Positions 18,541 through 27,113 of a stretch of DNA of 64,000 bases are shown here, one piece after another. This DNA comes from Acetobacterium paludosum (GTDB lineage: Bacteria; Bacillota; Clostridia; Eubacteriales; Eubacteriaceae): assembly GCF_008086595.1 (NCBI RefSeq), contig NZ_RXYA01000001.1, forward strand, positions 62,001-126,000, given 5' to 3'. The position numbers and the translations under genes were made by a program. Below the pieces are notes generated by a model. That model saw only the letters and a list, made by a program, of their open reading frames with translations, was not told the DNA's origin and ran no database searches. Position 1 is the first letter of the stretch, and each line of letters opens with the position of its first letter.

Positions 18541-18597
18541 ATGCTTAGAAAAAGATTGTTAAGCATGATCATGGCGGGATCTATGACAGCAGATTAA
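18541..18597 (+). pseudogene. Remnant ORF with signal-peptide-like start
   Basis: AGAGGAG correctly spaced before ATG leads into 18 codons (MLRKRLLSMIMAGSMTAD) and a stop. The peptide looks like the beginning of a bacterial signal peptide. The following 70 bp carry another open stretch (SSGEASIAETIVENIG) ending in TAA at about 18678. This looks like a gutted extracytoplasmic protein gene rather than a functional peptide. The rest of 18371-18740 has only the terminator and the ribosome site of aspD. Confidence 0.35.
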
Positions 18598-18740
18598 GCA
18601 ACCGGCTGCCGGTTAAATTTAGTAGCGTCGTCCGGTGAGGCATCAATTGCCGAAACGATTGTCGAAAACATCGGTTAAGGTATTAAAAAAAATGCTTGAC
18701 CGCAACACATCGTGCTGTGCACGTAGAATTGGAGAACGAC

Positions 18741-20339
18741 ATGAACACGAATCAATATGAAAAAAAGTTGGAACAACTAGGGGCATTTGAAATTGCATCA
18801 AAGATGTTGAAGGTAGCAAAAAACAATGAAAACCATAATAGTTTTCTGAATGCCGGACGTGGAAATCCGAATTGGATTAATACCCAGGCACGGCTGGCTT
18901 TTACTCGGTTTATGGCTTTTGGTGTGAAGGAGTCTGAACGCACCATGCTTGAAGGCAATCTGGCGGGATACACAACACTGGATGGAATAAGTGGCAGATT
19001 GAATGATTTTTTGGATCTCAGCCAGAAGGAAGACGCGTTCATTCAAACCTTCATTGATTATGGTGTCGATGTACTGGACATTGATCGGGATGCCTTGGTG
19101 AAAGAGTTCACGGATGCCATCATCGGAAACAACTATCCTGTACCCTCCCGTTGTTTGGTCAACATAGAAAAGATTATCAATGTATATCTGCAAGACACCC
19201 TTTATAATGGTGTTTCTTTAGCGGATTCCACTCAGGTCTTTCCGACAGAAGGGGGAACGGCTGCCATTTGTTATATCTTTAATTCCCTTAAGAAGAATGG
19301 CTTGATTCAAGAGGGCGACCGAATTGCTATAAACATGCCCATTTTCACCCCTTATTTACAGATTCCCAAATTGACGAATTATAAAATGGTTGAGGTGGAT
19401 CTGGAAGCGCGTGAAGACAATGATTGGGAGATTCCCTTGGGTGCACTGGATATTCTGGAGGACGAGAGCATCAAAGCATTTTTTTTGGTGAACCCTTCCA
19501 ACCCGGCATCACGGGCATTGGATAGCAAACTTTTAAAACGGATTAAAGAAATATGCGAAAAACGTCGTGATTTGATTATCATCACGGATGATGTCTACGG
19601 GACCTTCGTAGATGGCTTTCAAACTGTTTATGCGGTTGCACCATATAATACCTTGCTGGTGTATTCATACTCAAAACTTTATGGGGCTACGGGCTGGCGC
19701 ACTGGCTGCATCGCCATGAACAAGCAGAATGTCTTTGATGATTTGATTGCCCGTCTGCCTGAAGAAAAATTGAAGGTTCTGGATAAGGATTATAGCATTG
19801 TGACCATGGAGCCACGGTCATTTCCTTTTATTGAGCGACTGACCGCGGATAGCCGTTCCATCGGCCTTTATCATACCTCGGGATTGTCGACACCGCAACA
19901 GGCGATGATGGCATTATTCTCCCTGACTCATCTGGTCTGCCATGATGGTGATAATTATATCGAATCTACCAAGGAAATTGTGGCTAAGCGGTATCATAAC
20001 CTTTTTGAAGGCTTGGGCATTAAAGAGGATAACACCCGTGAAAATGCGAAGTACTATGCGCTTATTGATATTTATAATTTAGCAGAGCGTTTGTATGGTG
20101 AGAATTTGGCTACCTATATTCGAAAAAACTTTGAAGAGATCGATTTCTTGTTGAACCTTGCCAAGGAAGAAGGGCTGGTCATTATGGAAGGGGTGGGTTT
20201 TGCGGCTACTCCAGGAACATTGCGAGTGTCACAAGCGAACCTAGCAGACGATGCTTACCCCAAGATTGCCAAGCGCATTATAGAATTACTAAAAGAATAT
20301 GATGATAAAATGAAGACATCATTGGAAGAAGGTCATTGA
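18741..20339 (+). CDS. aspD: Bifunctional aspartate aminotransferase / aspartate 4-decarboxylase
   Basis: A 532-residue PLP enzyme of the AspD family (fold type I); it decarboxylates L-aspartate to L-alanine and CO2. The family-specific start (NSFLNAGRGNPNWI), NPSNPASRALD, TDDVYGTF and the PLP-lysine segment YSYSKLYGATGWRTG (about residue 310) are all present, and the length matches the family, which is about 130 residues longer than ordinary aspartate aminotransferases. ATG 18741 has GGAG 7 bases before it. The stop overlaps the start of the AspT antiporter, so the two are co-translated. Confidence 0.92.
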   Translation: MNTNQYEKKLEQLGAFEIASKMLKVAKNNENHNSFLNAGRGNPNWINTQARLAFTRFMAFGVKESERTMLEGNLAGYTTLDGISGRLNDFLDLSQKEDAFIQTFIDYGVDVLDIDRDALVKEFTDAIIGNNYPVPSRCLVNIEKIINVYLQDTLYNGVSLADSTQVFPTEGGTAAICYIFNSLKKNGLIQEGDRIAINMPIFTPYLQIPKLTNYKMVEVDLEAREDNDWEIPLGALDILEDESIKAFFLVNPSNPASRALDSKLLKRIKEICEKRRDLIIITDDVYGTFVDGFQTVYAVAPYNTLLVYSYSKLYGATGWRTGCIAMNKQNVFDDLIARLPEEKLKVLDKDYSIVTMEPRSFPFIERLTADSRSIGLYHTSGLSTPQQAMMALFSLTHLVCHDGDNYIESTKEIVAKRYHNLFEGLGIKEDNTRENAKYYALIDIYNLAERLYGENLATYIRKNFEEIDFLLNLAKEEGLVIMEGVGFAATPGTLRVSQANLADDAYPKIAKRIIELLKEYDDKMKTSLEEGH

Positions 20340-22006
20340 TTGTGCTAAAGGCATTGAGTGAATTTTTAATTAATAATGTCGTATTTTCTATTTTCATATG
20401 TCTAGCCTTGGGTTATGCCATCGGAAAATTAAGGGTAAAGTCCTTTAGCTTGGGTGCAACGGTGGGAACGTTGGTTATTGGATTGATTGTTGGCCAAGCA
20501 GGAATCTTTGATATCTCCCCAGTTATCAAAGATATTTTCTTCAATCTTTTCATTTTCACCATCGGCTATGAGGTTGGACCAGCTTTTTTTTCCAGCTTGA
20601 AAAAGTCGGGGATCAAGCTTATTATTCATTCTGTCTTTTTTTCAGCCTGTTCATTTACAATTGCCCTGATTCTGTTTAAGACCTTTGGCGTGAGCCCGGG
20701 CGAAGGTGCGGGGATCGTAGCGGGAGCACTTACCCACTCGGCGATTATCGGAACATCTTCTTCCGCAATCCTGAACCTTCCAGGTCTAAGCCAAGCTGAT
20801 AAGAATGCGATGGAGGCACAGGTTGCTGTGGCTTATGCCTTAACCTATGTTTTTGGGACGATCGGTGTCGTTATTTTCCTTAAAAATATCGCACCGAAAC
20901 TTCTGGGTGTGGATCTGAAGGAAGCAACCAAGAAAAAAGTTGAAAGCATCAACTATAAACTTGATTCGTCGGAAAAGACGATTATCAATACCATAAAAAT
21001 GCGAGCCTTTAATATTGGCGAAGGATCTGTCTATATTGGAAAAACAGTTTCGGGTATTGAAAAACAGTACGATTATCGCTTGACCTTTGAAAAGATATTT
21101 CGGGAGGGCCTAGAAGTGGAGGTATCACAGGACTTCCAATTTAGGGAAGGAGATGTCATCACCCTCATTGGTGATTTACTGAGTATGGTTGAGTTTGAAG
21201 AAGCCCACCTTCAGGAAACGGCGGAAAAGAAATATCTCAATATTATTTTACAACGGCAGGATATTGTTCTCACAAAGGTCTTTCAGCAATCGCATATTGA
21301 TGATTGTAGTGCCAATAATATTATAATCGTATCTGCTTTGAGGGCTGGACATCCATTAGAGGATATCCACAATATGAGAAAAGGTGATACTATCCGTCTT
21401 GTGGGGCCGATGAATGCACTGAACAAAGTCGTTAAGGAATTTGGTTATGCCCGAAATACCGGTATTGATACTGATGTGAGTTTCATGTCTACTGGCATCA
21501 TTATTGGTTTACTGGTGGGAATGCTTACGTTGATTGTTTACAATATCCCCATTACCCTGGGAGCCGGAGGCGGCGTGTTATTCCTGGGCCTGTTCTTTGG
21601 ATGGTATCAGTCACGTCATCCCAATTTTGGTCAAATTCCGGCATCTGCACGTTGGTTTTTAAAGAGTGCGGGTTTGAATACTTTCATTGCAGTTGTTGGG
21701 ATTACCGCAGGGGCGAGCTTTGTTGCGGCAATACAATCCATGGGTTTTACTGTGCTGATCATTGGGGCAGTGATCTCGATCGTACCTCATATTATTTCCC
21801 TTTATTTTGGAAAATACGTTCTTAAGCTGGATGCCATTGATATCATCGGCGGACAATGTGGGGGTGGAACCATCACGGCAGGCCTAAATGCAATGACTGA
21901 TGAGACGGGTAGCAGTATTTTTGCCATAAGTTACACTCCGGAATATGCCGTCGGCAATATTTTACTGACTATCCTGGGACCGTTGATCATCGTACTATTG
22001 ATGTAA
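20336..22006 (+). CDS. aspT: Aspartate:alanine antiporter, AAE family
   Basis: A 556-residue transporter with two blocks of about five membrane helices (starting FLINNVVFSIFICLALGYAIG and FMSTGIIIGLLVGML) separated by a cytoplasmic region of about 180 residues that contains TrkA-C-like regulatory domains. It exchanges aspartate for alanine; with AspD consuming a proton inside, the cycle is electrogenic and makes proton motive force, as established for Tetragenococcus. TTG 20336 overlaps the aspD stop; GTG 20342 is an alternative start. Confidence 0.92.
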   Translation: MIVLKALSEFLINNVVFSIFICLALGYAIGKLRVKSFSLGATVGTLVIGLIVGQAGIFDISPVIKDIFFNLFIFTIGYEVGPAFFSSLKKSGIKLIIHSVFFSACSFTIALILFKTFGVSPGEGAGIVAGALTHSAIIGTSSSAILNLPGLSQADKNAMEAQVAVAYALTYVFGTIGVVIFLKNIAPKLLGVDLKEATKKKVESINYKLDSSEKTIINTIKMRAFNIGEGSVYIGKTVSGIEKQYDYRLTFEKIFREGLEVEVSQDFQFREGDVITLIGDLLSMVEFEEAHLQETAEKKYLNIILQRQDIVLTKVFQQSHIDDCSANNIIIVSALRAGHPLEDIHNMRKGDTIRLVGPMNALNKVVKEFGYARNTGIDTDVSFMSTGIIIGLLVGMLTLIVYNIPITLGAGGGVLFLGLFFGWYQSRHPNFGQIPASARWFLKSAGLNTFIAVVGITAGASFVAAIQSMGFTVLIIGAVISIVPHIISLYFGKYVLKLDAIDIIGGQCGGGTITAGLNAMTDETGSSIFAISYTPEYAVGNILLTILGPLIIVLLM

Positions 22007-22014
22007 TTGTATCC

Positions 22015-22947
22015 CTACTTCGCGATATCCAAACAATCGAAACTGGCAGCCAATATAAATCCAACTTCGATACAGAGAATTTGATTATTTAAAGAAATGC
22101 CAACGATTTTACCCTTCATTTTCGTCAATAATGTTTTTACGATATAAAGTCCTAAACCGGTGCCACTGCTTTTTCTGGATTTATCCGCGGTATAAAAACG
22201 GTCAAACAAATGATCAATATCATCTTGTGATAGATTCGGCGCAGGATTACGGATTGACAGGATTGCGTAGGCATCTTCTTTTGTCAAAACAATGTCGGCT
22301 TTTTCATTGGCATAAAGTATTGTATTGTTAAGCAAGTTCTGCACAATCCGGGTACAGGCAACGTGATCGCCGGATATCCAAATTGGATAATCAGGAAGGT
22401 TTACCTGAAGACTAATTCCGTGCTTCTGAAACAGCTCGTATTGTCCCACTAAAACATCGGTTACCAATATATTTAGGTCGAATTTTTCTTCATTAAGCAG
22501 CGTTTCATTAACATCCAATACAGACAGTTCGTAAAGACTGTTTATCATAGCTTTTAACGCATGCGCTTTGTCATCCACAGTTTTTAGATAATCTTCACGC
22601 TTTTCCACTGGACATTCAGGATTCCGAGACAATTGCAAATAGCCTAGAATAGAGGTCAATGGAGTTCGCAAATCATGACTGAGATTTGCAATGGAATCTT
22701 TTAGTTGAAGATCATTGCGTCGCACTTCAATTCGGAGACTTTTTTGCAGCTTTAAATTGCGATTGATGGCGGCGGCAAGTTTGTTTAAATCGTTGTCAAT
22801 CAATGAAACCGTAACTTTTTTCTCGGTACTGCCGCTTGTGCGATCATGCAGTTGTGTTGTGATCTTGCGAAGCTGCTGTTTGATGCGAAAAAGGCGGACG
22901 CCGAACATAACCGTTGTAATACATGTAGCAATTAATATCCAAATCAT
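22015..22947 (-). CDS. Sensor histidine kinase (small, intramembrane-sensing type)
   Basis: A 310-residue kinase with a single N-terminal membrane helix and no extracellular domain. It has the H-box LSHDLRTPLTS (His about residue 90), N-box RIVQNLLNNTILYA and G-boxes SSGTGLGLYIVK. The short sensor part fits kinases that sense through a partner ABC transporter. It is the last gene of the minus-strand operon RR, ATPase, two permeases, HK. Its last 22 bases recur at about 42.46 kb. Confidence 0.9.
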   Translation of the reverse strand: MIWILIATCITTVMFGVRLFRIKQQLRKITTQLHDRTSGSTEKKVTVSLIDNDLNKLAAAINRNLKLQKSLRIEVRRNDLQLKDSIANLSHDLRTPLTSILGYLQLSRNPECPVEKREDYLKTVDDKAHALKAMINSLYELSVLDVNETLLNEEKFDLNILVTDVLVGQYELFQKHGISLQVNLPDYPIWISGDHVACTRIVQNLLNNTILYANEKADIVLTKEDAYAILSIRNPAPNLSQDDIDHLFDRFYTADKSRKSSGTGLGLYIVKTLLTKMKGKIVGISLNNQILCIEVGFILAASFDCLDIAK

Positions 22948-22974
22948 TCGATCACCGCCTTCTTTTATAACATC

Positions 22975-23757
22975 TTATTTTAATTCACATCTGCGGAATA
23001 CGCAATAACCACCACCTAAAAATAGCGTTGTCCAGCCGACCGCCACAGCTATTGCTGCTAACCCTTCCCCTAAAGTCAGGTGGGGTCTCAGCACATGTCG
23101 GATCAAATAGGCCGGATGAAAAAGCAAGGCAAGACCAGGTGTATTCGTATAAGCAGTTCCAGGTACTAGATTGGCTGTCTGCAATAACCCTGCCATAAAC
23201 CAGCAAATAATCAATAGAAAGAGTGCGGAAACGGCCATTGACTTTGCGGTATCCCGGAATAACATCACAAAAAAAATGCAAATTGAAATAAGTGAAAAAT
23301 TCAGCAGCGAAAGCATTGCAATTGTTCGTATAAAATACGAGATAGACTGAGTGGAAGGCAATGGAAGGGAGAAGAAACAGCGTATGCAGCCAAGCAGCAG
23401 TGCCAATAGAATTGCCAAGTTTGGCACGATAAAGCCTACAATACACCGACTTGTATAAATAGCTGCCCGACTGTGCCCGGCGGAAATCTCGTGATCAATG
23501 ACTCGGTTGGAAAACTGCTGACCAAAAAGCATCGCTGTAAATGCACCCGTAATAATCAAAAATGGTAAGATGCCATCCGCCGCTGTAGCCATAAAAATTC
23601 CCTGTATGTTATGCGGAATATCCGGCACCATGGGATCGTTTCTCAAGTAATCAGGACCAAACATAATGAGTCCAAAGGCACACGGAATAATCAAGGTTAG
23701 CCAAAAAATCAAATTGTGCCGCAGTTCATACCATTCATATTTTAATAAATTGCTCAT
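22975..23757 (-). CDS. ABC-2 permease subunit (immunity-type exporter)
   Basis: A 260-residue protein with six membrane segments; ATG 23757 (MSNLLKYEWYELRHN) is chosen for GAGGAGAAG just upstream, not the longer frame from 23829 that would run into the neighbouring gene. The YEWYELR start followed by a long first span is usual for lantibiotic-immunity/bacitracin-type permeases. It pairs with the next permease and the ATPase. Confidence 0.85.
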   Translation of the reverse strand: MSNLLKYEWYELRHNLIFWLTLIIPCAFGLIMFGPDYLRNDPMVPDIPHNIQGIFMATAADGILPFLIITGAFTAMLFGQQFSNRVIDHEISAGHSRAAIYTSRCIVGFIVPNLAILLALLLGCIRCFFSLPLPSTQSISYFIRTIAMLSLLNFSLISICIFFVMLFRDTAKSMAVSALFLLIICWFMAGLLQTANLVPGTAYTNTPGLALLFHPAYLIRHVLRPHLTLGEGLAAIAVAVGWTTLFLGGGYCVFRRCELK

Positions 23758-23768
23758 TTCTCTTCTCC

Positions 23769-24482
23769 TCAACGCAGTTCCGCCCGGCAGAATACTAATG
23801 CAGATAGCATAAATAAAACAGCGCTCCAAACGCTTCCCAACAGCATCCCATAGACAGGGAGAACGGTGCCGTTTGTAACGAGAGCCATCATACCAATAGG
23901 CAGAAAGTGTGCATATTGAATGGCGTATTTACCATTCAGCAGCATAATCATAATAAAAAATAGAATTATTGGAATACCAATAGTTCGGCCAACGTCGCGA
24001 AAACAGACCGCCGCAAGCATAGATATCATACCAATGGCGCAGTTGAGTAACATTAATGCTGTAAACACAAAAAGTAGATAAAATTGCATTCCGGCAGTAA
24101 AAGGGATACCCCAGCCATTTTTTAACGTGCAGTAGATAATACCCAGCATCGGAAATATCAGAATAAGACCATTTAATGCTAACAAAAAAACAATGATCTT
24201 GGCCGAAAGTACCTCTATACGACTTCTTCCCGCCGTTATTTCATGATACAAGGTACAATCTTCAAAATCTCTGCCGACAAACAGTCCACCGTAAATACTT
24301 GCCATCATAATTGTTATAATTTCTTTTTGCATAATATTTTTTGAAAAAGAGTAACCCGACAGACTAAATTGCTGACCGCCGGATAAGATAATCAAATTGA
24401 CAAGCACGATGATAGCCAGCAGTATCCAGTAAATTTTATCGCGGACGAGTTTATACCATTCAACATGTAAAAGTTTACCCAT
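23769..24482 (-). CDS. ABC-2 permease subunit
   Basis: A 237-residue protein with six membrane segments, starting MGKLLHVEWYKLVRDK, the same plan as the next permease downstream (both begin with a short basic stretch around EWY). The two permeases probably form a heterodimer, as in LanEG-type immunity transporters. It lies 2 bp from the ATPase gene, so they are translated together. Confidence 0.85.
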   Translation of the reverse strand: MGKLLHVEWYKLVRDKIYWILLAIIVLVNLIILSGGQQFSLSGYSFSKNIMQKEIITIMMASIYGGLFVGRDFEDCTLYHEITAGRSRIEVLSAKIIVFLLALNGLILIFPMLGIIYCTLKNGWGIPFTAGMQFYLLFVFTALMLLNCAIGMISMLAAVCFRDVGRTIGIPIILFFIMIMLLNGKYAIQYAHFLPIGMMALVTNGTVLPVYGMLLGSVWSAVLFMLSALVFCRAELR

Positions 24483-24484
24483 GT

Positions 24485-25399
24485 TTACTCGCCCTCAATT
24501 CGGTGCAGAAAATAATCTTCAAGGCTGTCTCCGGCGAGGCTGAGACCGGTTACCAAAAGTCCCGCTTGTGAAAGCACGCGTGCCACATCTTCCATGTTGT
24601 CCAGATTATCATACAATCGTACGACTCCATCCGGCATAACCTGAAAGTGCGCAGTATGTAAGGTGCTTTCCAATACAGTTGTTGTTTTAGTGGCATCATT
24701 TGTTTTTATGGCGATATGCCGTTTGCATTTTTCATCCAGTTCTTGTTGTGTTAATTCCTCTAGTACGTGGCCCTGATGCAATAGGATATATTGTGTTGCC
24801 GTTTGATACAGTTCACTGAGAACATGACTGGAAACAAGCAACGTGATTCCACGCTCCCGATTCAGCCGTTTCATCAGTTTCCTTATTTCAACAATACCGG
24901 ATGGATCAAGGCCGTTAATCGGTTCGTCTAAAATTAAAAATTCCGGATCATTCAATAAAGCCATCGCAATGCCAAGTCGCTGACGCATTCCAAGGGAAAA
25001 ATGGCGCACGGCTTTTTTTCCGGTATCTGTCAAGCCAACCAGCTTCAATGTTTCCTGGATACATTCCTTGTCAGGAATTCCGCGCTGAATGCGCTGAGCC
25101 TCCAAATTCTGTTGAGCCGTCATGTTTTTATAAAGCGCGGGCGTTTCCACCATACACCCAATACGGGCACGCTGTTTCTGCAATTCCTTTGCTCCGGATT
25201 TTCCAAACAGTGTCATTTTCCCGTCAGTTGGAAAGGAAAGACCGGTGATCAAGCGTATCATTGTGGTTTTTCCCGCACCGTTTTCACCAATAAAACCATA
25301 AATTTCACCGCGTCGCAGAGTTAGATTTACGCAATCAAGTGCCATGGTCCCCCGATACTTTTTTGTAAGGTTTTTTGCTTCAAATATAGATTCTTCCAT
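24485..25399 (-). CDS. ABC transporter ATP-binding subunit (immunity/bacitracin type)
   Basis: A 304-residue ATPase with Walker A GENGAGKTT, signature FSLGMRQRLGIA (a variant of LSGGQ typical of BcrA/LanF proteins), Walker B FLILDEPINGLDP and H-loop SSHVL. ATG 25399 (MEESIFEAKNL) gives a correct distance from AAAGGAG; the upstream ATG at 25408 is too close. With two ABC-2 permeases and an adjacent two-component system it is likely a peptide-antibiotic resistance exporter; the substrate is inferred. Confidence 0.9.
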   Translation of the reverse strand: MEESIFEAKNLTKKYRGTMALDCVNLTLRRGEIYGFIGENGAGKTTMIRLITGLSFPTDGKMTLFGKSGAKELQKQRARIGCMVETPALYKNMTAQQNLEAQRIQRGIPDKECIQETLKLVGLTDTGKKAVRHFSLGMRQRLGIAMALLNDPEFLILDEPINGLDPSGIVEIRKLMKRLNRERGITLLVSSHVLSELYQTATQYILLHQGHVLEELTQQELDEKCKRHIAIKTNDATKTTTVLESTLHTAHFQVMPDGVVRLYDNLDNMEDVARVLSQAGLLVTGLSLAGDSLEDYFLHRIEGE

Positions 25400-25477
25400 T
25401 AATTTCATCTCCTTTGCTTTCTATTATAAAATGCAATTCGTAATTATTTCTAAGGAGAATCATAAGAGTTTCTAAAG

Positions 25478-25518
25478 AAATTGCCTGTTCCCATGGATCA
25501 CGAAAACAGGCAATTTTA
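25478..25518 (-). terminator. Hairpin between the response regulator and the ABC operon
   Basis: AAATTGCCTGTT and AACAGGCAATTT form a 12-bp stem with a 15-nt loop that includes the end of the regulator gene. The T-run is weak, so it may only lower read-through into the ABC genes. Confidence 0.6.
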
Positions 25519-26193
25519 TTTAGACTCGATCAGTTTGTATCCGATTCCCCAAACCGTTTCGATAAACTCCTGGTCGGGGCAGACAGATTTCAGTTTGCGT
25601 CTTAGATTACTAATATGGGTATTAATTGCGTTGTCATCATAGCTATATGGTTCATCCCACACACTTGTAAACAGGTTGGCTTTCGTGAATAGTTTCTGGG
25701 GATTTTCCATGAGCAATCTGAGAATTTTCATTTCCGTTCCAGTCAGAGAAATTGGCTTTCCAGATAGGTTACATACATTCGTTTCCGTATCAAAAACTAA
25801 AAGACCTACGGAAAGGCGTGAAGAGGTAAAACCTTGACTGCGTCGTAAATTGCTTTCGACTCTTGCCAACACCTCATTGTTGTCGAACGGTTTTGTAATG
25901 TAATCGTCCGCACCGGTTCGGAGCATATCAACCTTTACAGTCATTTCATCCTTGGCAGAGATGATAATAACCGGTACCTTGGAGAATCGACGAAGGTTTG
26001 CCAGCAATTCTTCACCCGGAATTTCAGGAAGCATTAAATCCAGCAGCACCATATCAAAGCTTCTGTTTTTCAGCGTTTGATAAGCGTGTTTGCCAGAATA
26101 TTCAGATACACAATGATACTGATTTTCACTTAGAATATTACACAATAGACGATTGATTTCATTATCATCTTCGATCACTAAAATATTCGTCAT
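25516..26193 (-). CDS. OmpR-family response regulator
   Basis: A 225-residue regulator. The receiver domain has acidic pair EDD (8-10), phospho-acceptor Asp52 (LLDLMLPE) and Lys in ITKPFD near 102; a winged-helix DNA-binding domain starts around residue 130 and ends VWGIGYKL. It is the partner of the histidine kinase at the other end of the operon and probably activates the ABC exporter genes between them. Confidence 0.92.
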   Translation of the reverse strand: MTNILVIEDDNEINRLLCNILSENQYHCVSEYSGKHAYQTLKNRSFDMVLLDLMLPEIPGEELLANLRRFSKVPVIIISAKDEMTVKVDMLRTGADDYITKPFDNNEVLARVESNLRRSQGFTSSRLSVGLLVFDTETNVCNLSGKPISLTGTEMKILRLLMENPQKLFTKANLFTSVWDEPYSYDDNAINTHISNLRRKLKSVCPDQEFIETVWGIGYKLIESK

Positions 26194-26540
26194 GTTATTA
26201 CCTCCCAGCTTTATTTAAATGATACAATTCTCTAACAAACGACAGTTTCTTTTGTTGAGTCAATTCATTATAATCCTGTTGCTCATTTTTTTCCAGTAGA
26301 CGTTTGATGGTCACACTGACATGTTACTTTTCTTTCTGGAGACTTATGTGTGCGTATGGTCAGAATTTTTTTCAAAGGGTCAGTGAGTTTTGGGGGCAAA
26401 CGTACTGTCCAAGTGTGAGATTAGATAATAAAAATCTGCAAAGTCAAATGTTTGTCGATTAGCCAACTGGAACGGTTAACTGGAATTAGTTTTGGCGTTT
26501 AATATTTTGACACGAAAGAATCGCCCCTTTTGTATAAAAA
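26194..26540. other. Intergenic stretch, possible decayed minus-strand frame
   Basis: No gene with a start is visible. On the minus strand about 26206-26290 is open and coding-like (KRLLEKNEQQDYNELTQQ) but has no start and stops before the response regulator; it may be the tail of a lost gene. GC falls sharply from about 26.5 kb. Confidence 0.3.
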
Positions 26541-26542
26541 TG

Positions 26543-26592
26543 TTTAGTTACTAAAATATAAACTTGACAAAATACTTTAGTAGCTATAAAAT
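26543..26592 (+). promoter_or_regulatory. MarR promoter with two operator-like palindromes
   Basis: TTGACA (26564-26569), 17-bp spacer and TAAAAT (26587-26592). TTTAG-TTA-CTAAA (26543-26555) lies just upstream and a one-mismatch copy TTTAG-TAG-CTATAA (26576-26589) lies between -35 and -10. A perfect third copy is before the amidohydrolase gene (27078-27092). Confidence 0.7.
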
Positions 26593-26610
26593 AATTACAA
26601 GGAGGTGCTT

Positions 26611-27054
26611 ATGGAAAGACATATTGAAATATTTGAAAAGATAATTAAATTATTAAATAAAATTAATCAATCAAATAAAATTCCTAGAGATTATGGAACT
26701 GGGCATATATTACATCAATCTGAGATTCATACTATTGAAGCGATAAAGAATCATGCAAATGTTAATGCCAGTGAATTATCGAATATATTGGGGATAACAA
26801 ATGGTGCTGTGACACAAATAACTAGTAAGCTTAAAAAGAAGGGACTTGTTGATCAATATAATACAGTGAGTAATAAAAAAGAGGTATACTATCGTTTGAC
26901 AGATAAGGGGGAAATAGCTAATTTGGGTCATGATAAGCACCATAAAGAAGTTTATAAAAAATTAAACCAATATATTGACAGTCTTGAAGATGATAAAATT
27001 GAAATAATAAATACATTTCTTGATAAGTTAATAAATAATTGGCCCCATAATTAA
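26611..27054 (+). CDS. MarR-family transcriptional regulator
   Basis: A 147-residue winged-helix protein; AAGGAGG precedes ATG 26611. The recognition region NASELSNILGITNGAVTQITSKLKKKG and the wing (SNKKEVYYRLTDKG) fit MarR. It is probably autoregulated through the palindromes at its own promoter and controls the next two genes. AT content is clearly higher than in the flanking two-component operon, which suggests acquisition together with 27114-28769. Confidence 0.85.
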   Translation: MERHIEIFEKIIKLLNKINQSNKIPRDYGTGHILHQSEIHTIEAIKNHANVNASELSNILGITNGAVTQITSKLKKKGLVDQYNTVSNKKEVYYRLTDKGEIANLGHDKHHKEVYKKLNQYIDSLEDDKIEIINTFLDKLINNWPHN

Positions 27055-27065
27055 TGGGGCGTTTT
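27042..27065 (+). terminator. Terminator overlapping the marR stop
   Basis: GCCCCAT and ATGGGGC around AATTA contain the stop codon and are followed by GTTTT. It separates the regulator from its presumed target operon. Confidence 0.7.
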
Positions 27066-27077
27066 AAAAGCTATATA

Positions 27078-27092
27078 TTTTAGCTACTAAAA
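27078..27092 (+). promoter_or_regulatory. Third copy of the MarR-type operator
   Basis: TTTTAG-CTA-CTAAAA is a perfect palindrome 22 bp before the amidohydrolase start, with the same half-site as the two at the marR promoter. Confidence 0.65.
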
Positions 27093-27113
27093 AATATTTA
27101 ACGGAGGTTTTAG

